Below, in pieces: positions 1-8,400 of a stretch of 64,000 nucleotides of DNA. Position 1 is the first letter of the stretch, and each line of letters opens with the position of its first letter. The notes under the pieces were generated by a model, which did no database searches, was not told where the DNA came from, and saw only the letters and a program-made list of their open reading frames with translations. The stretch spans positions 40,437 through 104,436 of the forward strand of contig NZ_CAKXZT010000145.1 of the NCBI RefSeq assembly GCF_935825525.1, written 5' to 3'. A program made the position numbers and the translations under genes. Source of the stretch: Mesorhizobium escarrei (lineage in GTDB: Bacteria > Pseudomonadota > Alphaproteobacteria > Rhizobiales > Rhizobiaceae).

Positions 1-2
1 AT

Positions 3-515
3 GGTGGTCCCGGTATGCGCGAGATCATCAATCTGCTCAAAGGCAGCGACACGCCTGATGCCGACATCACGACGTTCATGCATGCGAGCATCATATTCTG
101 GCTGCTCGGCGCGACCGATGGGCATGCAAAAAATTTCAGCATTTTCCTCGGTCCCGGCGGGCGCTATCGCATGACACCGCTGTACGATGTGCTGACAGCG
201 CAGCCGAGCCTCGACCAGGGCCAAATTCAACGCAAGAAATTCAAACTTGCGATGTCCGTCGGAACAAATCGCCACTATGCCATCAGTGACGTCGTGCCAC
301 GACATTTCATGCAGACGGCAGATATCGCTGGTGTCGGCACTCCGGCGATGCGGGCGATTCTTGAAGACATTGAAGCCAATGCCGATCGGCAAGTACAAGC
401 TGTTGTCGAGTCGCTGCCCAGTAGCTTCCCCGATCAGCTTGTGACCTCGACCGTGGCGGCCATCAAGCACCGCAGCCAGCTCGTCGCAAATTCTCTGGAG
501 GCTTCTCATGTCTGA
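3..515 (+). CDS. hipA: HipA-type serine/threonine kinase toxin, C-terminal part (5' end outside window)
   Basis: The reading frame is open to the window's left edge, so only the C-terminal ~170 residues are present. They contain the HipA catalytic signature GATDGHAKNFS, whose Asp is the catalytic base and whose Asn binds metal, followed by the TPLYDVL motif carrying the second metal-binding Asp, then the PRHFM helix region. HipA kinases phosphorylate glutamyl-tRNA synthetase or related targets and cause growth arrest; the partner HipB antitoxin, if present, would lie upstream and cannot be seen. The internal ATG at 15 is not the start, because GGPG precedes it in frame, matching the family's GGPGM segment. 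The gene overlaps by 8 bases the start of the frameshifted gene at 508. The family call is confident; whether the kinase is active cannot be judged from this part. Confidence 0.9.
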   Translation, partial: GGPGMREIINLLKGSDTPDADITTFMHASIIFWLLGATDGHAKNFSIFLGPGGRYRMTPLYDVLTAQPSLDQGQIQRKKFKLAMSVGTNRHYAISDVVPRHFMQTADIAGVGTPAMRAILEDIEANADRQVQAVVESLPSSFPDQLVTSTVAAIKHRSQLVANSLEASHV

Positions 516-791
516 GTTGGGGCAACGCCCGCGCATAGCAATCCTTGGCTGGGGCCCTCTGATCTGGGACAAGCGCCCCGAATTCGATGAAAAACATGCC
601 CCCTGGAAGATGATGGCCCGGCACTTAAACTGGAATTCTCGCGTATTTCCGATACCCGAAAAGGGGCTCTGCCCCTGGTGATCGACACTGACTACGGTCA
701 GGAGTGCATCGTCCAATATGCGCTTAGTACCCGCACAAACCCGGCCGATGCCGTCGCTGATCTGCGCTGCCGCGAAGGCACTGTCATCTGA
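508..791 (+). pseudogene. Frameshifted conserved hypothetical (ILGWGxLIWD family)
   Basis: An ATG at 508, with GGAGG upstream inside the hipA end, opens a frame reading MSELGQRPRIAILGWGPLIW and then running to a stop at 679. The expected continuation (DGPALKLEFSRIS, then LVIDTDYGQEC) is in another frame from 612 to the stop at 789. Five bases lie between the TGG at 604 and the GAT at 612 where six are needed, so a one-base deletion near 607-611 explains it. The N-terminal ILGWGSLIW motif resembles a family of accessory-region proteins that I recall with gamma-glutamylcyclotransferase-like starts. The protein is also short for that family. I regard the gene as dead unless the deletion is a sequencing error. 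Confidence 0.6.
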
Positions 792-906
792 GCTAAAGCA
801 GACCGGCAGCTATTCGTTGTCGTGCCGTCGCCTCGCTCCTTTGAGGCGACGGACGGCTTCAAACGAAGCAGGCATGAAGCGACCGATGCCGGCAGCGCCG
901 AGGCGT

Positions 907-1695
907 TTACTGCGGCTTTGTCGCGCAGATCGCGAAGCGATGTTGAGTGGCGCGTTCGAGCGCCTTGGGCCAACTCATCTGTCGAGCCTGAGCGCGATGG
1001 ATCGCGCCCAGTTTCCAGTCGACGACCGGCTGCTCGAACCCGGCTTCGGCCAGCAAGCGCACTATCTCTTCCGCCCGTGCGCCGCCCGAGAAATAGACAC
1101 GAGCAAGAATATTCTGGTGACGTCTGGCCATGACGGCGCCGTCATTGTCCGAGACCCGGGACTTGCCGGCCGTGAGCTTCTCCCAAATTTCCCGCAAACC
1201 CGTCGCCCAGTTGCGGCTGACGAAATCGCCGTCGATGATTAGCAGCTTGCCGCCGGGCTTCAGCAGCGAAAACCATTCGGCAAAGGCCGCCTTCGGATCC
1301 AACAACGTCCAGACCAGGTGACGGGTGACAATGACATCATAGCTCGCCTTGTCCTCGAGCGTGCGTTCGGCATCCCTCATGATGAAGCGGATATCGGCGG
1401 AGCGGTTTTGTGCCTTGGCGCGCGCCTTGGCCAGCATGGCTTCCGACCAGTCGAGGCCTGTCACCACAAAGCCCAGATCGTGCATCAGATGCGAAATGAC
1501 GCCTGTCCCGCAGGCGAGATCCAGAGACGCCCGCCCGGCGCCTGGCCCAACGTGCCTGCTTATGAGCGCATGCCAGGCGGCACGCTCCTGCTCGGAAAAA
1601 ATCTCGTGGCCGACCTGCAGGTCGAACGTCTCGGCGCGGTCGGACCAATAGTCCCGAATTTCGTCGCGCAGCGAATAGTTTGCGTGAGCCGTCAT
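907..1695 (-). CDS. Class I SAM-dependent methyltransferase
   Basis: A protein of about 262 residues with a Rossmann methyltransferase core. Motif I is DLACGTG (residues ~59-65, SAM binding), followed by GLDWSEAML with the acidic residue expected to bind the SAM ribose, then the DVIVTRHLVW strand and the LLKPGGKLLIIDG post-motif. The start is placed at the ATG at 1695 (MTAHANYSLRD), because the upstream in-frame ATG adds only seven unconserved residues. It is divergent from the iron-class ABC importer at 1810, with about 115 bases between the starts, so they may share control. Such methyltransferases beside siderophore importers could modify a metal chelator, but that is inference. The substrate is unknown. 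Confidence 0.85.
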   Translation of the reverse strand: MTAHANYSLRDEIRDYWSDRAETFDLQVGHEIFSEQERAAWHALISRHVGPGAGRASLDLACGTGVISHLMHDLGFVVTGLDWSEAMLAKARAKAQNRSADIRFIMRDAERTLEDKASYDVIVTRHLVWTLLDPKAAFAEWFSLLKPGGKLLIIDGDFVSRNWATGLREIWEKLTAGKSRVSDNDGAVMARRHQNILARVYFSGGARAEEIVRLLAEAGFEQPVVDWKLGAIHRAQARQMSWPKALERATQHRFAICATKPQ

Positions 1696-1809
1696 TGTCC
1701 GAAACGCTCTCCCCAAAGGCGGCTACATTGGAATTGCTCTAAAAGAAAATTCTTGATTATACAATTCATGTTTCATAAGCCGGGCCGGCAACTGAATTGC
1801 GAGAGCCCA

Positions 1810-2940
1810 ATGATCTTGAAATCGATTTTTGCGGCCGCGGTCGCCCTCGCGGCCTTGATGCCGCTTACTCCAGGCGCGCACGCCGAGACCGTCACCGACA
1901 TTGCCGGCCGCAAGGTCGAGGTGAAGACGCCGGTCGAGAAGGTCATCCTCGGCGAAGGCCGGCAGATCTACCTGATCGCCGCGCTCGATACCGACAACCC
2001 TTTCAAGCGCATCGTTGGCTGGCGCGAGGATTTCTCCCAGGCCGATCCCGACAATTACGCCGTCTATCTGGAAAAATTCCCGTCGATGGCGGCGATACCG
2101 ACCTTCGGCGGTTTCAAGGACGGCACCTTCGACATCGAGCAGGCCATCGCGCTTCAGCCGGACGTGATGATCATGAACATCGAGTCCAAACAGGCAACCG
2201 AGGACGCGCAATATATCGAGAAGCTCGCCGCCGTCGGCATTCCGGTGGTCTATGTCGATTTTCGCGAGCAACCCTTCACCAACACTGAGCCGAGCATGCG
2301 CCTGATCGGCAAGCTGCTTGGCCAGGAACAGCGGGCCGAGGCGTTCATCGCCTACCGCGCCGCCCAGATCGCGCGCGTCACCGATGTGATCGCGCAGAAG
2401 AATCCCAAGCGCCCGACCGTGTTCATCGATCGCGCGGGGGGCTATTCCGATGATTGCTGCATGAGCTTCGGCAACGACAATTTTGGCAAGTTCGTCGACA
2501 TGGCCGGCGGGGCCAATATCGCGGCCGGCCTGATCCCAGGCACCTTTGGCGCGCTCAATCCCGAACAGATCATCGCCAGCGATCCCGACCAGGTGATTGT
2601 GACAGGCGGCAATTGGGAGGCCTATGTGCCGGGCGGCAAATGGGTCGGCGTCGGTCCCGGCGCCGACGAAGCTGCGGCACTGAAGAAACTCAAGGGCCTG
2701 ACCGAGCGGCCCGCGCTAACCGGCATCAAGGCGGTGGAGAACGGGCAGGTCCACGCCATCTGGCACCAATTCTACAACAGCCCCTTTCAGTTCGTCGCCA
2801 TACAGCAGATGGCCAAATGGCTGCACCCCGACCTGTTCACCGACCTCGACGCCGAGGCCACCTTCAAGGAGTTGCACGAGAAGTTCCTGCCGGTCGAGTA
2901 CAGGCCCGGCCATTGGGTCTCGCTCTCCGATGAGCAGTGA
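1810..2940 (+). CDS. FecB/TroA-type periplasmic substrate-binding protein
   Basis: 376 residues. The N terminus MILKSIFAAAVALAALMPL is a Sec signal peptide ending near AHAET. It is followed by the TVTDIAGRKVEV entry strand typical of cluster A-II (FecB/BtuF) binding proteins that capture iron-siderophore, heme or cobalamin. The motif QPDVMIMN and the C-terminal KAVENGQVHAIW fit the fold. A DDCCMSFGNDNFG segment with paired cysteines is noticeable and may be characteristic of this subfamily. The ATG at 1810 is chosen because it begins the signal peptide; upstream in-frame codons are antisense to the methyltransferase. The stop overlaps the permease start by 11 bases, giving a tight three-gene importer. 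The ligand is not determined; a ferric siderophore is the best guess. Confidence 0.85.
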   Translation: MILKSIFAAAVALAALMPLTPGAHAETVTDIAGRKVEVKTPVEKVILGEGRQIYLIAALDTDNPFKRIVGWREDFSQADPDNYAVYLEKFPSMAAIPTFGGFKDGTFDIEQAIALQPDVMIMNIESKQATEDAQYIEKLAAVGIPVVYVDFREQPFTNTEPSMRLIGKLLGQEQRAEAFIAYRAAQIARVTDVIAQKNPKRPTVFIDRAGGYSDDCCMSFGNDNFGKFVDMAGGANIAAGLIPGTFGALNPEQIIASDPDQVIVTGGNWEAYVPGGKWVGVGPGADEAAALKKLKGLTERPALTGIKAVENGQVHAIWHQFYNSPFQFVAIQQMAKWLHPDLFTDLDAEATFKELHEKFLPVEYRPGHWVSLSDEQ

Positions 2941-3997
2941 ACCGGCCGCACTGTCAGCCAAACAAGGGCGCGGGCTCTACCGCGCCCTCGTCCTGCGCAA
3001 GCAGCTGATCCTGGCGGGGCTCGCCCTGGCGCTGCTGCTGAGCCTCTGCATCGACCTCGCGCTCGGACCCGCAAGCTATAGCCTCGACCAGGTGGTGCTC
3101 GCCCTGGTTTCTCCCGGCAGTGTGCCGCTTCAGGTGCGCGTCGTGTTGTGGGACATCCGGCTTCCCATCGCGCTGATGGCAGTGGTCGTCGGCGCAGCAC
3201 TGTCGGTCGCCGGTGCGCAGATGCAGACCATCCTCAACAATCCGCTCGCCAGCCCGTTCACGCTCGGCATTTCGGCGGCGGCCAGCTTTGGCGCAGCACT
3301 CGCGCTCGCCTTCGGCGTCGCGCTGATCCCGGCGGCGATCGAATACATCGTGCCGCTCAACGCCTTCGTGGTGGCGATGCTGACCGCGCTCGTCATCCAC
3401 CTGCTCAGTCTCAAGCGCGGCGTGACGGTCGAAACCATCGTGCTTCTCGGCATCGCGCTCGTGTTCACCTTCAATGCGCTGCTGTCGCTCGTCCAGTATC
3501 TTTCCTCCGAGCAGGCGCTCGCCGCGGTCGTGTTCTGGACGGTGGGAAGTCTCACTAAAGCCACCTGGCCCAAGCTCATCATCACCAGCCTCATCCTTCT
3601 CGCAACCCTTCCGATATTCGTGCGCCGCGCCTGGGCGCTGACGGCGCTGCGGCTAGGCGAGGACAAGGCCGCGAGCTTTGGCGTCAAGGTCGCACGCCTT
3701 AGGCTCGAAACCATGATGATGGTGAGCCTCCTTGCTGCCATTCCCGTCGCCTTCGTCGGCACGATCGGCTTCATCGGGCTCGTCGGTCCGCACATCGCCC
3801 GCATGCTGATCGGAGAAGATCAGCGCTTCTTCCTGCCCGCCTCGGCGCTTTCGGGCGCGCTCATCCTTTCGGCGAGTTCGGTTGCCAGCAAGTCGCTCAT
3901 TCCAGGCACGATCTTCCCGATCGGCATTGTCACCTCGCTTATCGGCATTCCCTTCTTCATCTCGCTGATCCTCTCGAATGTGAGGCGCTCATGGTAA
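2930..3997 (+). CDS. FecCD/BtuC-family ABC importer permease
   Basis: 355 residues, mostly hydrophobic, with the eight to ten membrane segments expected for FecCD. Family motifs are visible: GAALSVAGAQMQTILNNPLA, ASPFTLGISAAASFGAAL, RLGEDKAASFGV (the coupling region) and GFIGLVGPHIARMLIGED. It would form the inner-membrane channel together with the ATPase encoded next. The start overlaps the binding-protein gene by 11 bases and the end overlaps the ATPase gene by 7, so translation is probably coupled. A single permease gene implies a homodimer. The family call is firm; the substrate follows from the binding protein and is uncertain. Confidence 0.9.
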   Translation: MSSEPAALSAKQGRGLYRALVLRKQLILAGLALALLLSLCIDLALGPASYSLDQVVLALVSPGSVPLQVRVVLWDIRLPIALMAVVVGAALSVAGAQMQTILNNPLASPFTLGISAAASFGAALALAFGVALIPAAIEYIVPLNAFVVAMLTALVIHLLSLKRGVTVETIVLLGIALVFTFNALLSLVQYLSSEQALAAVVFWTVGSLTKATWPKLIITSLILLATLPIFVRRAWALTALRLGEDKAASFGVKVARLRLETMMMVSLLAAIPVAFVGTIGFIGLVGPHIARMLIGEDQRFFLPASALSGALILSASSVASKSLIPGTIFPIGIVTSLIGIPFFISLILSNVRRSW

Positions 3998-4803
3998 CGA
4001 TCCGGCTCGATGGTCTCGGAGCCTTCCACGGGGCGCGGCTCGTCCTTTCGGACGTTTCAACTCCCATTTTCCGGGGTGGCGAGGTTGTCGCCGTTATCGG
4101 ACCCAACGCAGCGGGGAAGTCGACGCTGTTCAAGCGCATCGCAGGACTTCTGAAGGGCCCGGGACGCGTCTGCCTCGAGGGAGCGGTGAAGGGGCCGGAC
4201 GGCATCTGCTATATGCCGCAGGATACGGCAGCCAACGCGGTGCTGACTGTCTATGAATCGATCCTGCTCGCCCGCAAGCAGGGCTCGGCCTGGTCGGTCA
4301 GCGACGGCGACCTCGCACTCATAGACGGCATCCTGGCCGCGCTCAGCATCTCGGATCTTGCCTTTTGCAACGTCGGAGAATTGAGCGGCGGGCAAAGGCA
4401 GGTGGTAAGCATTGCCCAGACGCTCGCTCGCGAACCTGAAATCCTGCTGATGGACGAGCCGACGTCCGCGCTTGACTTGCACCGGCAGGTCGAGGTGCTG
4501 AGCTTCATGCGCGGGCTTGCGCGCAAGCACGGAATAGCAGTGCTGATCGCAATTCACGACCTCAATCAGGCCCTGCGCTTCGCTGACAAATGCATCGTCA
4601 TCGCCGAGGGGCGGATGATCGCCTGCGGCACGCCGGAAGATGTTGTCACCCCGGCGCTTTTGCGTGATGTGTACCGCGTCGAGGCGAGGATCGAGCGCTG
4701 CTCGCGGGGCATCGGTCATGTCATGGTGGACGGCGTCGCGGCCGACGGCAGCGACTGCATCGATAGCAGCTTAGGCATCTGCGGTCGAAAGCCAAAGATC
4801 TAG
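3991..4803 (+). CDS. FecE/BtuD-type ABC importer ATPase
   Basis: 270 residues. Walker A is GPNAAGKST (residues 37-45), the signature motif is LSGGQRQ, Walker B is ILLMDEPTSALD and the H-loop is IAIHDLNQA. This is the nucleotide-binding subunit of the importer formed with the two genes upstream. It overlaps the permease gene by 7 bases. The C-terminal ~40 residues after the RDVYRVEARIE segment look poorly conserved. No clear terminator follows; transcription runs into a 216-base gap before the lipoprotein gene. Confidence 0.92.
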   Translation: MVTIRLDGLGAFHGARLVLSDVSTPIFRGGEVVAVIGPNAAGKSTLFKRIAGLLKGPGRVCLEGAVKGPDGICYMPQDTAANAVLTVYESILLARKQGSAWSVSDGDLALIDGILAALSISDLAFCNVGELSGGQRQVVSIAQTLAREPEILLMDEPTSALDLHRQVEVLSFMRGLARKHGIAVLIAIHDLNQALRFADKCIVIAEGRMIACGTPEDVVTPALLRDVYRVEARIERCSRGIGHVMVDGVAADGSDCIDSSLGICGRKPKI

Positions 4804-5019
4804 AAAATAGATCAAAATACTGGCGTAAATCTTTGAATCAAAAACATTTACTATCGCCATGGCGGCTACTTGGGCGACCAATGGAGGCATTCACTCACGA
4901 CCGCGGCACGTCCTTCGACGAGCCGCTGTCGTACGAGACACCTTGGGTAGACAGAGGTCATGAAAACGCGCGATAAGGTTGGCCTGCGCTAAATCTAGAG
5001 ATGGCCGGGGCACCAGAAC

Positions 5020-5538
5020 ATGGCACGCCGAATGTGCAACGCAATGCTTGGCTTCGTGGCGCTTGCCATAACCGCGTGCCAATCGGCTCCTGAAACGCCG
5101 CGACCCACTCTCGAACCTGCGCTAGAACCTGATGCCATTCCTGCCCAAACTGCCCCGGATCCTGCCGCTGTTCCCTCCGGCTCGGCAATTATCGATCAAT
5201 CCGTGGCGGTCACTCCCCCCGACAAGACCGTTCCGACAAAATACGCTGCTTTTTCGGGTCTATGGGCCGGACGATTGGATGGGATGTATGACGCCAAACT
5301 TGCCGTTCAGACGATTTCTTCTAATGGCAAGGTGACGGTTACCTATGCGTGGGGAACTCTGGGCGACAACCACCCGGGAGAGGCCGCCGGCGCTGGAAGA
5401 ATTGTGGGGACGACGTTGAAGCTTGAGCGCCTGCCGAATGGCGCAGACCTCAGTTTTGTCATGCGGCCCGACAAAACCCTGGCCGGAACCGTCAGGCTTG
5501 CCGGCCAGACCTACACGGGCGCGTTCCTCAAGCAATGA
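5020..5538 (+). CDS. Putative lipoprotein of unknown function
   Basis: 172 residues. The N terminus has a short basic stretch and a hydrophobic run ending in the lipobox LAITAC, so Cys20 is the likely lipidated residue. A proline-rich linker (about residues 25-75) precedes a small C-terminal domain beginning near YAAFSGLWAGRLDGMYD and containing VTVTYAWGT and GTVRLAGQTYTGAF, a beta-rich pattern. The layout suggests a surface- or periplasm-tethered binding domain. The 216 bases upstream (4804-5019) hold an AT-rich patch but no site I can name. The gene converges on the lipid kinase at 5598. No specific function is proposed. Confidence 0.75.
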   Translation: MARRMCNAMLGFVALAITACQSAPETPRPTLEPALEPDAIPAQTAPDPAAVPSGSAIIDQSVAVTPPDKTVPTKYAAFSGLWAGRLDGMYDAKLAVQTISSNGKVTVTYAWGTLGDNHPGEAAGAGRIVGTTLKLERLPNGADLSFVMRPDKTLAGTVRLAGQTYTGAFLKQ

Positions 5539-5597
5539 TCGAAGGCGTGTCCGAAGGCTATGTGGGACCAAGCGACGTGCTCGCTTGATCGCCGGGT

Positions 5598-6542
5598 CTA
5601 GCCGCTGGTTGCGCTGACCGCATCACCAGGGACCTTTGTGCGGGGCTGCATGCGCGCGGCGGCCGGCGCGAACACCGAAATCGCCTTCGGGTGGACCTTG
5701 AAATGCGCCGGGGTCGAGGTCACGATCTCACCGTCAGTGTTCACCGGCATCGGCCTTTTCGTCTCGATGTCGAACTCGACGCATCTGGCCGTGCGAACCT
5801 CGCTCCATGCGCCATGCGTGCCCGAGCGGAACGAGCGCAGCATAAGCGCCATTTTCCAGAGGTTCGTCATTTCCAGGCTGTACAGGTCGAGATGGCCGTC
5901 ATCGATCTCCGCTGTCTCCTCGACGACGTTGCCGCCGCCATAGTGGCGGCCGTTGCCGACCGCTATCTGGTAGGTCTCGACTTCGGTCGTTGCGCCCTTT
6001 TTGGTAATCCTTGCTTCGAAGTGGCGGGCCTTGGTCAACACTTTCATGGCCGCCAAGGCATAGCCAAACCTGCCGAAACGCTTCTTCAGCGCCGGATCCA
6101 GACCCTGGGCAAGATCGGTGCTGAGGCCGATGCTCGCAACGTTGAAGAACGCGTGACCATTGACGGTCCCGATATCGATCAGACGTCTTGCACCCTCTAC
6201 AATCACGTCGGCCGCCTTCCCAAGATCCAACGGTATTTCGAGGGTGCGCGCCAGATCGTTCGCCGTCCCCATCGGAATGATGCCCATCGGCAGCCCGCTT
6301 TCCATAACCGCGACCGCCGCCGAGGACACCGAGCCATCGCCGCCGCACACGATCACAAGGTCGGCCCTATGGCGAAGGCGCACGATGTCGCGTGCTATCT
6401 CGGGCAGCGCCTCAAATGTCTCGACGCTGACGCGGAGCCCACCGGCTTCCAGCCGCTCGACGACCGGTGTGATAGATTCCTGCCCGCGCCTTGCCTTTGG
6501 ATTGACGAGTAGAAGCGCGCGTCTGTTCGTGATGTCATTCAT
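5598..6542 (-). CDS. YegS/DgkB-like lipid (diacylglycerol-type) kinase
   Basis: 314 residues. The diacylglycerol-kinase catalytic domain begins at once: LLVNPKARRG near residues 11-20, then the nucleotide-binding GGDGS loop at 67-71 and GTANDLARTL. The second half contains GNGRHYGGG and DGHLDLYSL, then VNTDGEIV, matching the YegS C-terminal beta domain that completes the ATP site. Proteins of this family phosphorylate diacylglycerol, phosphatidylglycerol or sphingoid bases. It stands alone, convergent with the lipoprotein gene and divergent from vapBC. The exact substrate is unknown. Confidence 0.88.
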   Translation of the reverse strand: MNDITNRRALLLVNPKARRGQESITPVVERLEAGGLRVSVETFEALPEIARDIVRLRHRADLVIVCGGDGSVSSAAVAVMESGLPMGIIPMGTANDLARTLEIPLDLGKAADVIVEGARRLIDIGTVNGHAFFNVASIGLSTDLAQGLDPALKKRFGRFGYALAAMKVLTKARHFEARITKKGATTEVETYQIAVGNGRHYGGGNVVEETAEIDDGHLDLYSLEMTNLWKMALMLRSFRSGTHGAWSEVRTARCVEFDIETKRPMPVNTDGEIVTSTPAHFKVHPKAISVFAPAAARMQPRTKVPGDAVSATSG

Positions 6543-6657
6543 GCGGCGTAGATAGGGTGCGTGCCTGCGGATTACGACGTCAACAGGCGCGCCTGGGAGA
6601 ACAAGTCACAAAATCACGGGCTTCGGCAGCCGGTGCGGAGGTTGAAATTCGACCGAA

Positions 6658-6693
6658 AAGGTAATACCTTGTGGAAAATAGGTATTACCAAGG
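6658..6693. promoter_or_regulatory. Inverted-repeat operator overlapping the vapB ribosome binding site
   Basis: GGTAATACC at 6660-6668 and its exact reverse complement GGTATTACC at 6681-6689 are separated by 12 bases, and each arm is itself nearly palindromic. The right arm abuts the AAGG that is the likely vapB Shine-Dalgarno (6690-6693), six bases before the ATG at 6700. VapB-type AbrB antitoxins bind such repeats to repress their own operon, so this is the expected autoregulatory site. The repeat is seen directly; the function is inferred. Confidence 0.65.
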
Positions 6694-6699
6694 TGCAAC

Positions 6700-6933
6700 A
6701 TGACCAACACAGTCACAGCCAAAGGACAGGTGACCATCCCGAAGCCGGTCCGGGACCTGCTCGGAATCGTCCCGGGCAGCAAGGTTGATTTCCGCCGCAC
6801 CGATGACGGCAATGTGGTGATCGTGCGTAGTGACAAGAAGCAGCCCGCAAGCCGCTTCGCAAAATTGCGCGGCCACGCCGGCAAGGGCCTCGACACCGAC
6901 GCGATCATGGCACTGACGCGTGGTGACGCGTGA
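6700..6933 (+). CDS. vapB: AbrB/VapB-family antitoxin
   Basis: 77 residues. The N-terminal half is a swapped-hairpin AbrB DNA-binding fold: TVTAKGQVTIPKPVRDLLGI, then PGSKVDFRRTDDGNVVIV. The C-terminal tail (about residues 48-77) would wrap the toxin. Its stop overlaps the toxin start (GTGA at 6930-6933), the usual translational coupling of antitoxin and toxin. The inverted repeat just upstream fits autoregulation. Chromosomal VapBC pairs are common in this order, so no plasmid origin is implied. Confidence 0.9.
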   Translation: MTNTVTAKGQVTIPKPVRDLLGIVPGSKVDFRRTDDGNVVIVRSDKKQPASRFAKLRGHAGKGLDTDAIMALTRGDA

Positions 6934-7334
6934 CGCTGGTCGACACCAATGTTCTGCTCGATCTTGTCACGAACGATGCGAACTGGGCTGATTGGTCGAT
7001 CGCCCAGCTTGAGGCGGCAAACCTGGATGGGCCGTTGTTGATCAACGATGCAGTCTATACCGAACTTGCCGTCCGCTATGACCGCATCGAGAGTATCGAC
7101 GCGTTGCTTGACGAAGCTGGTCTCCAAATGGCTCCGATGCCCCGGGCAGCACTGTTCCTCGCCGGAAAGGTGTTTACGCAGTATCGCAAATCGGGCGGAT
7201 CGCGCACTGGTGTGCTGCCTGACTTCTTCATTGGCGCCCATGCGGCCGTCGATGGACTGCCGCTGCTCACCCGCGACGTCGGCCGCTACCGCACCTATTT
7301 TCCATCGCTGAAACTAATCGCACCGGGCGCCTGA
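6930..7334 (+). CDS. vapC: VapC-family PIN-domain ribonuclease toxin
   Basis: 134 residues, starting with GTG at 6930. PIN-domain acidic residues are visible: D5 in LVDTNVLLD, E in NDAVYTELAVRY, D in GVLPDFFIGAHA and D in LLTRDVGRY. These form the Mg-dependent RNase centre that cleaves tRNA or rRNA in studied VapC proteins. The gene overlaps the antitoxin by four bases. All four acidic positions are kept, so the toxin is probably functional. The exact RNA target is unknown. Confidence 0.9.
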   Translation: MTLVDTNVLLDLVTNDANWADWSIAQLEAANLDGPLLINDAVYTELAVRYDRIESIDALLDEAGLQMAPMPRAALFLAGKVFTQYRKSGGSRTGVLPDFFIGAHAAVDGLPLLTRDVGRYRTYFPSLKLIAPGA

Positions 7335-7416
7335 ACAGCCCGCCACTGTCAGGATGAGCGGCTACTGAGTGGCTGAATGGTCTAACCGGCGACCGGTCGC
7401 TGGTTTCACGACCCGG

Positions 7417-8400
7417 TCAGAGCGGTTTTCGGATCCATTTTGCCAGGACGCCAACGATGCCTTCCCGGAACGACAGCACCGCGACAACGAAGATGATGCC
7501 CTGGCCGATCGTGACCCAGTCGCCGAATGTCGCGAGGTAGTTCTGCATCGTGACGATGACTGCCGCGCCGACGATTGGTCCGAACACCGTGCCCATGCCG
7601 CCCAACAGCGTCATCAGCACGACTTCGCCGGACATCGTCCAGTAGACGTCGGTAAGCGACGCCAACTGGAACACGATGGCCTTGGTTGCGCCGGCGACGC
7701 CGGCGAGCGTGGCCGACAGCACGAACACGGCGAGCTTGTAGCGGTTGACCCGATAGCCCAGCGAGATCGCGCGCGGCTCGTTCTCGCGGATCGCCTTCAA
7801 CACCTGTCCAAACGGCGAATGGATGATCCGATAGATCAGCAATATGCCGGCGAAGAAGATGGCGAGCACGAAGAAATAGAGAACTTCGCTCGAACCCAGG
7901 TCGATCAGCCCGAACAGATGGCCGCGCGGCACGGCCTGGATGCCGTCCTCGCCGCCGGTAAACGCCGCCTGCAGCGAGAAGAAATAGATCATCTGCGCAA
8001 AAGCCAGCGTCACCATGGCGAAATAGATGCCGTGGCGGCGAATGGCGAGGGAGCCGATGGCGAGACCGAGCACGGCTGCCACCAGCGTGCCCGCGATAAT
8101 GGCAAGTTCAGGCGTCAGGCCCCACACCTTCGCCGCATGGGCCGAGACGTAGCTCGCCATGCCGAAATAGGCTGCGTGGCCGAAGGACAGGAGACCGCCA
8201 AAGCCGAGCAACAGATTGAAGGCGCAGGCAAACAGCGCGAAGCACAGCACCTTCATGACAAAGATCGGATAGAGCAGAAATGGCGCGGCGATGAGGAAGA
8301 CGAAGAGCGCGACGAAGATCGCAAGGTGATGACGGGGCATGCCCGCGGCGCCGACGGACGTTATGGCCGCCATAGCGATCGGGTTGGTGTCGGTTGTCAT
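7417..8400 (-). CDS. livM: Branched-chain amino acid-type ABC permease (LivM)
   Basis: 327 residues and strongly hydrophobic. LivM motifs are NLLLGFGGLLSFGHAAYFG near residue 65 and LVLKAIRENE-type coupling sequence (here VLKAIRENEPRAISLGY), followed by AGATKAI. The start is the ATG at 8400, which shares one base with the livH stop (TGATG). The gene is the last of the minus-strand order livG-livF-livK-livH-livM. It would pair with LivH as the heterodimeric channel. Substrates in this family range over branched-chain amino acids, amides, urea and short carboxylates. Confidence 0.92.
   Translation of the reverse strand: MTTDTNPIAMAAITSVGAAGMPRHHLAIFVALFVFLIAAPFLLYPIFVMKVLCFALFACAFNLLLGFGGLLSFGHAAYFGMASYVSAHAAKVWGLTPELAIIAGTLVAAVLGLAIGSLAIRRHGIYFAMVTLAFAQMIYFFSLQAAFTGGEDGIQAVPRGHLFGLIDLGSSEVLYFFVLAIFFAGILLIYRIIHSPFGQVLKAIRENEPRAISLGYRVNRYKLAVFVLSATLAGVAGATKAIVFQLASLTDVYWTMSGEVVLMTLLGGMGTVFGPIVGAAVIVTMQNYLATFGDWVTIGQGIIFVVAVLSFREGIVGVLAKWIRKPL

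Noticed and set aside
1731..1767. GAATTG/CAATTC arms in the methyltransferase-importer gap as an iron-regulator site
   Set aside because: Six-base arms 25 bases apart are too weak and do not match Fur, RirA or Irr boxes.
7384..7406. Near-perfect palindrome between vapC and livM, considered as a bidirectional terminator
   Set aside because: It has no loop and no clear T tract on either strand, so a terminator cannot be supported.
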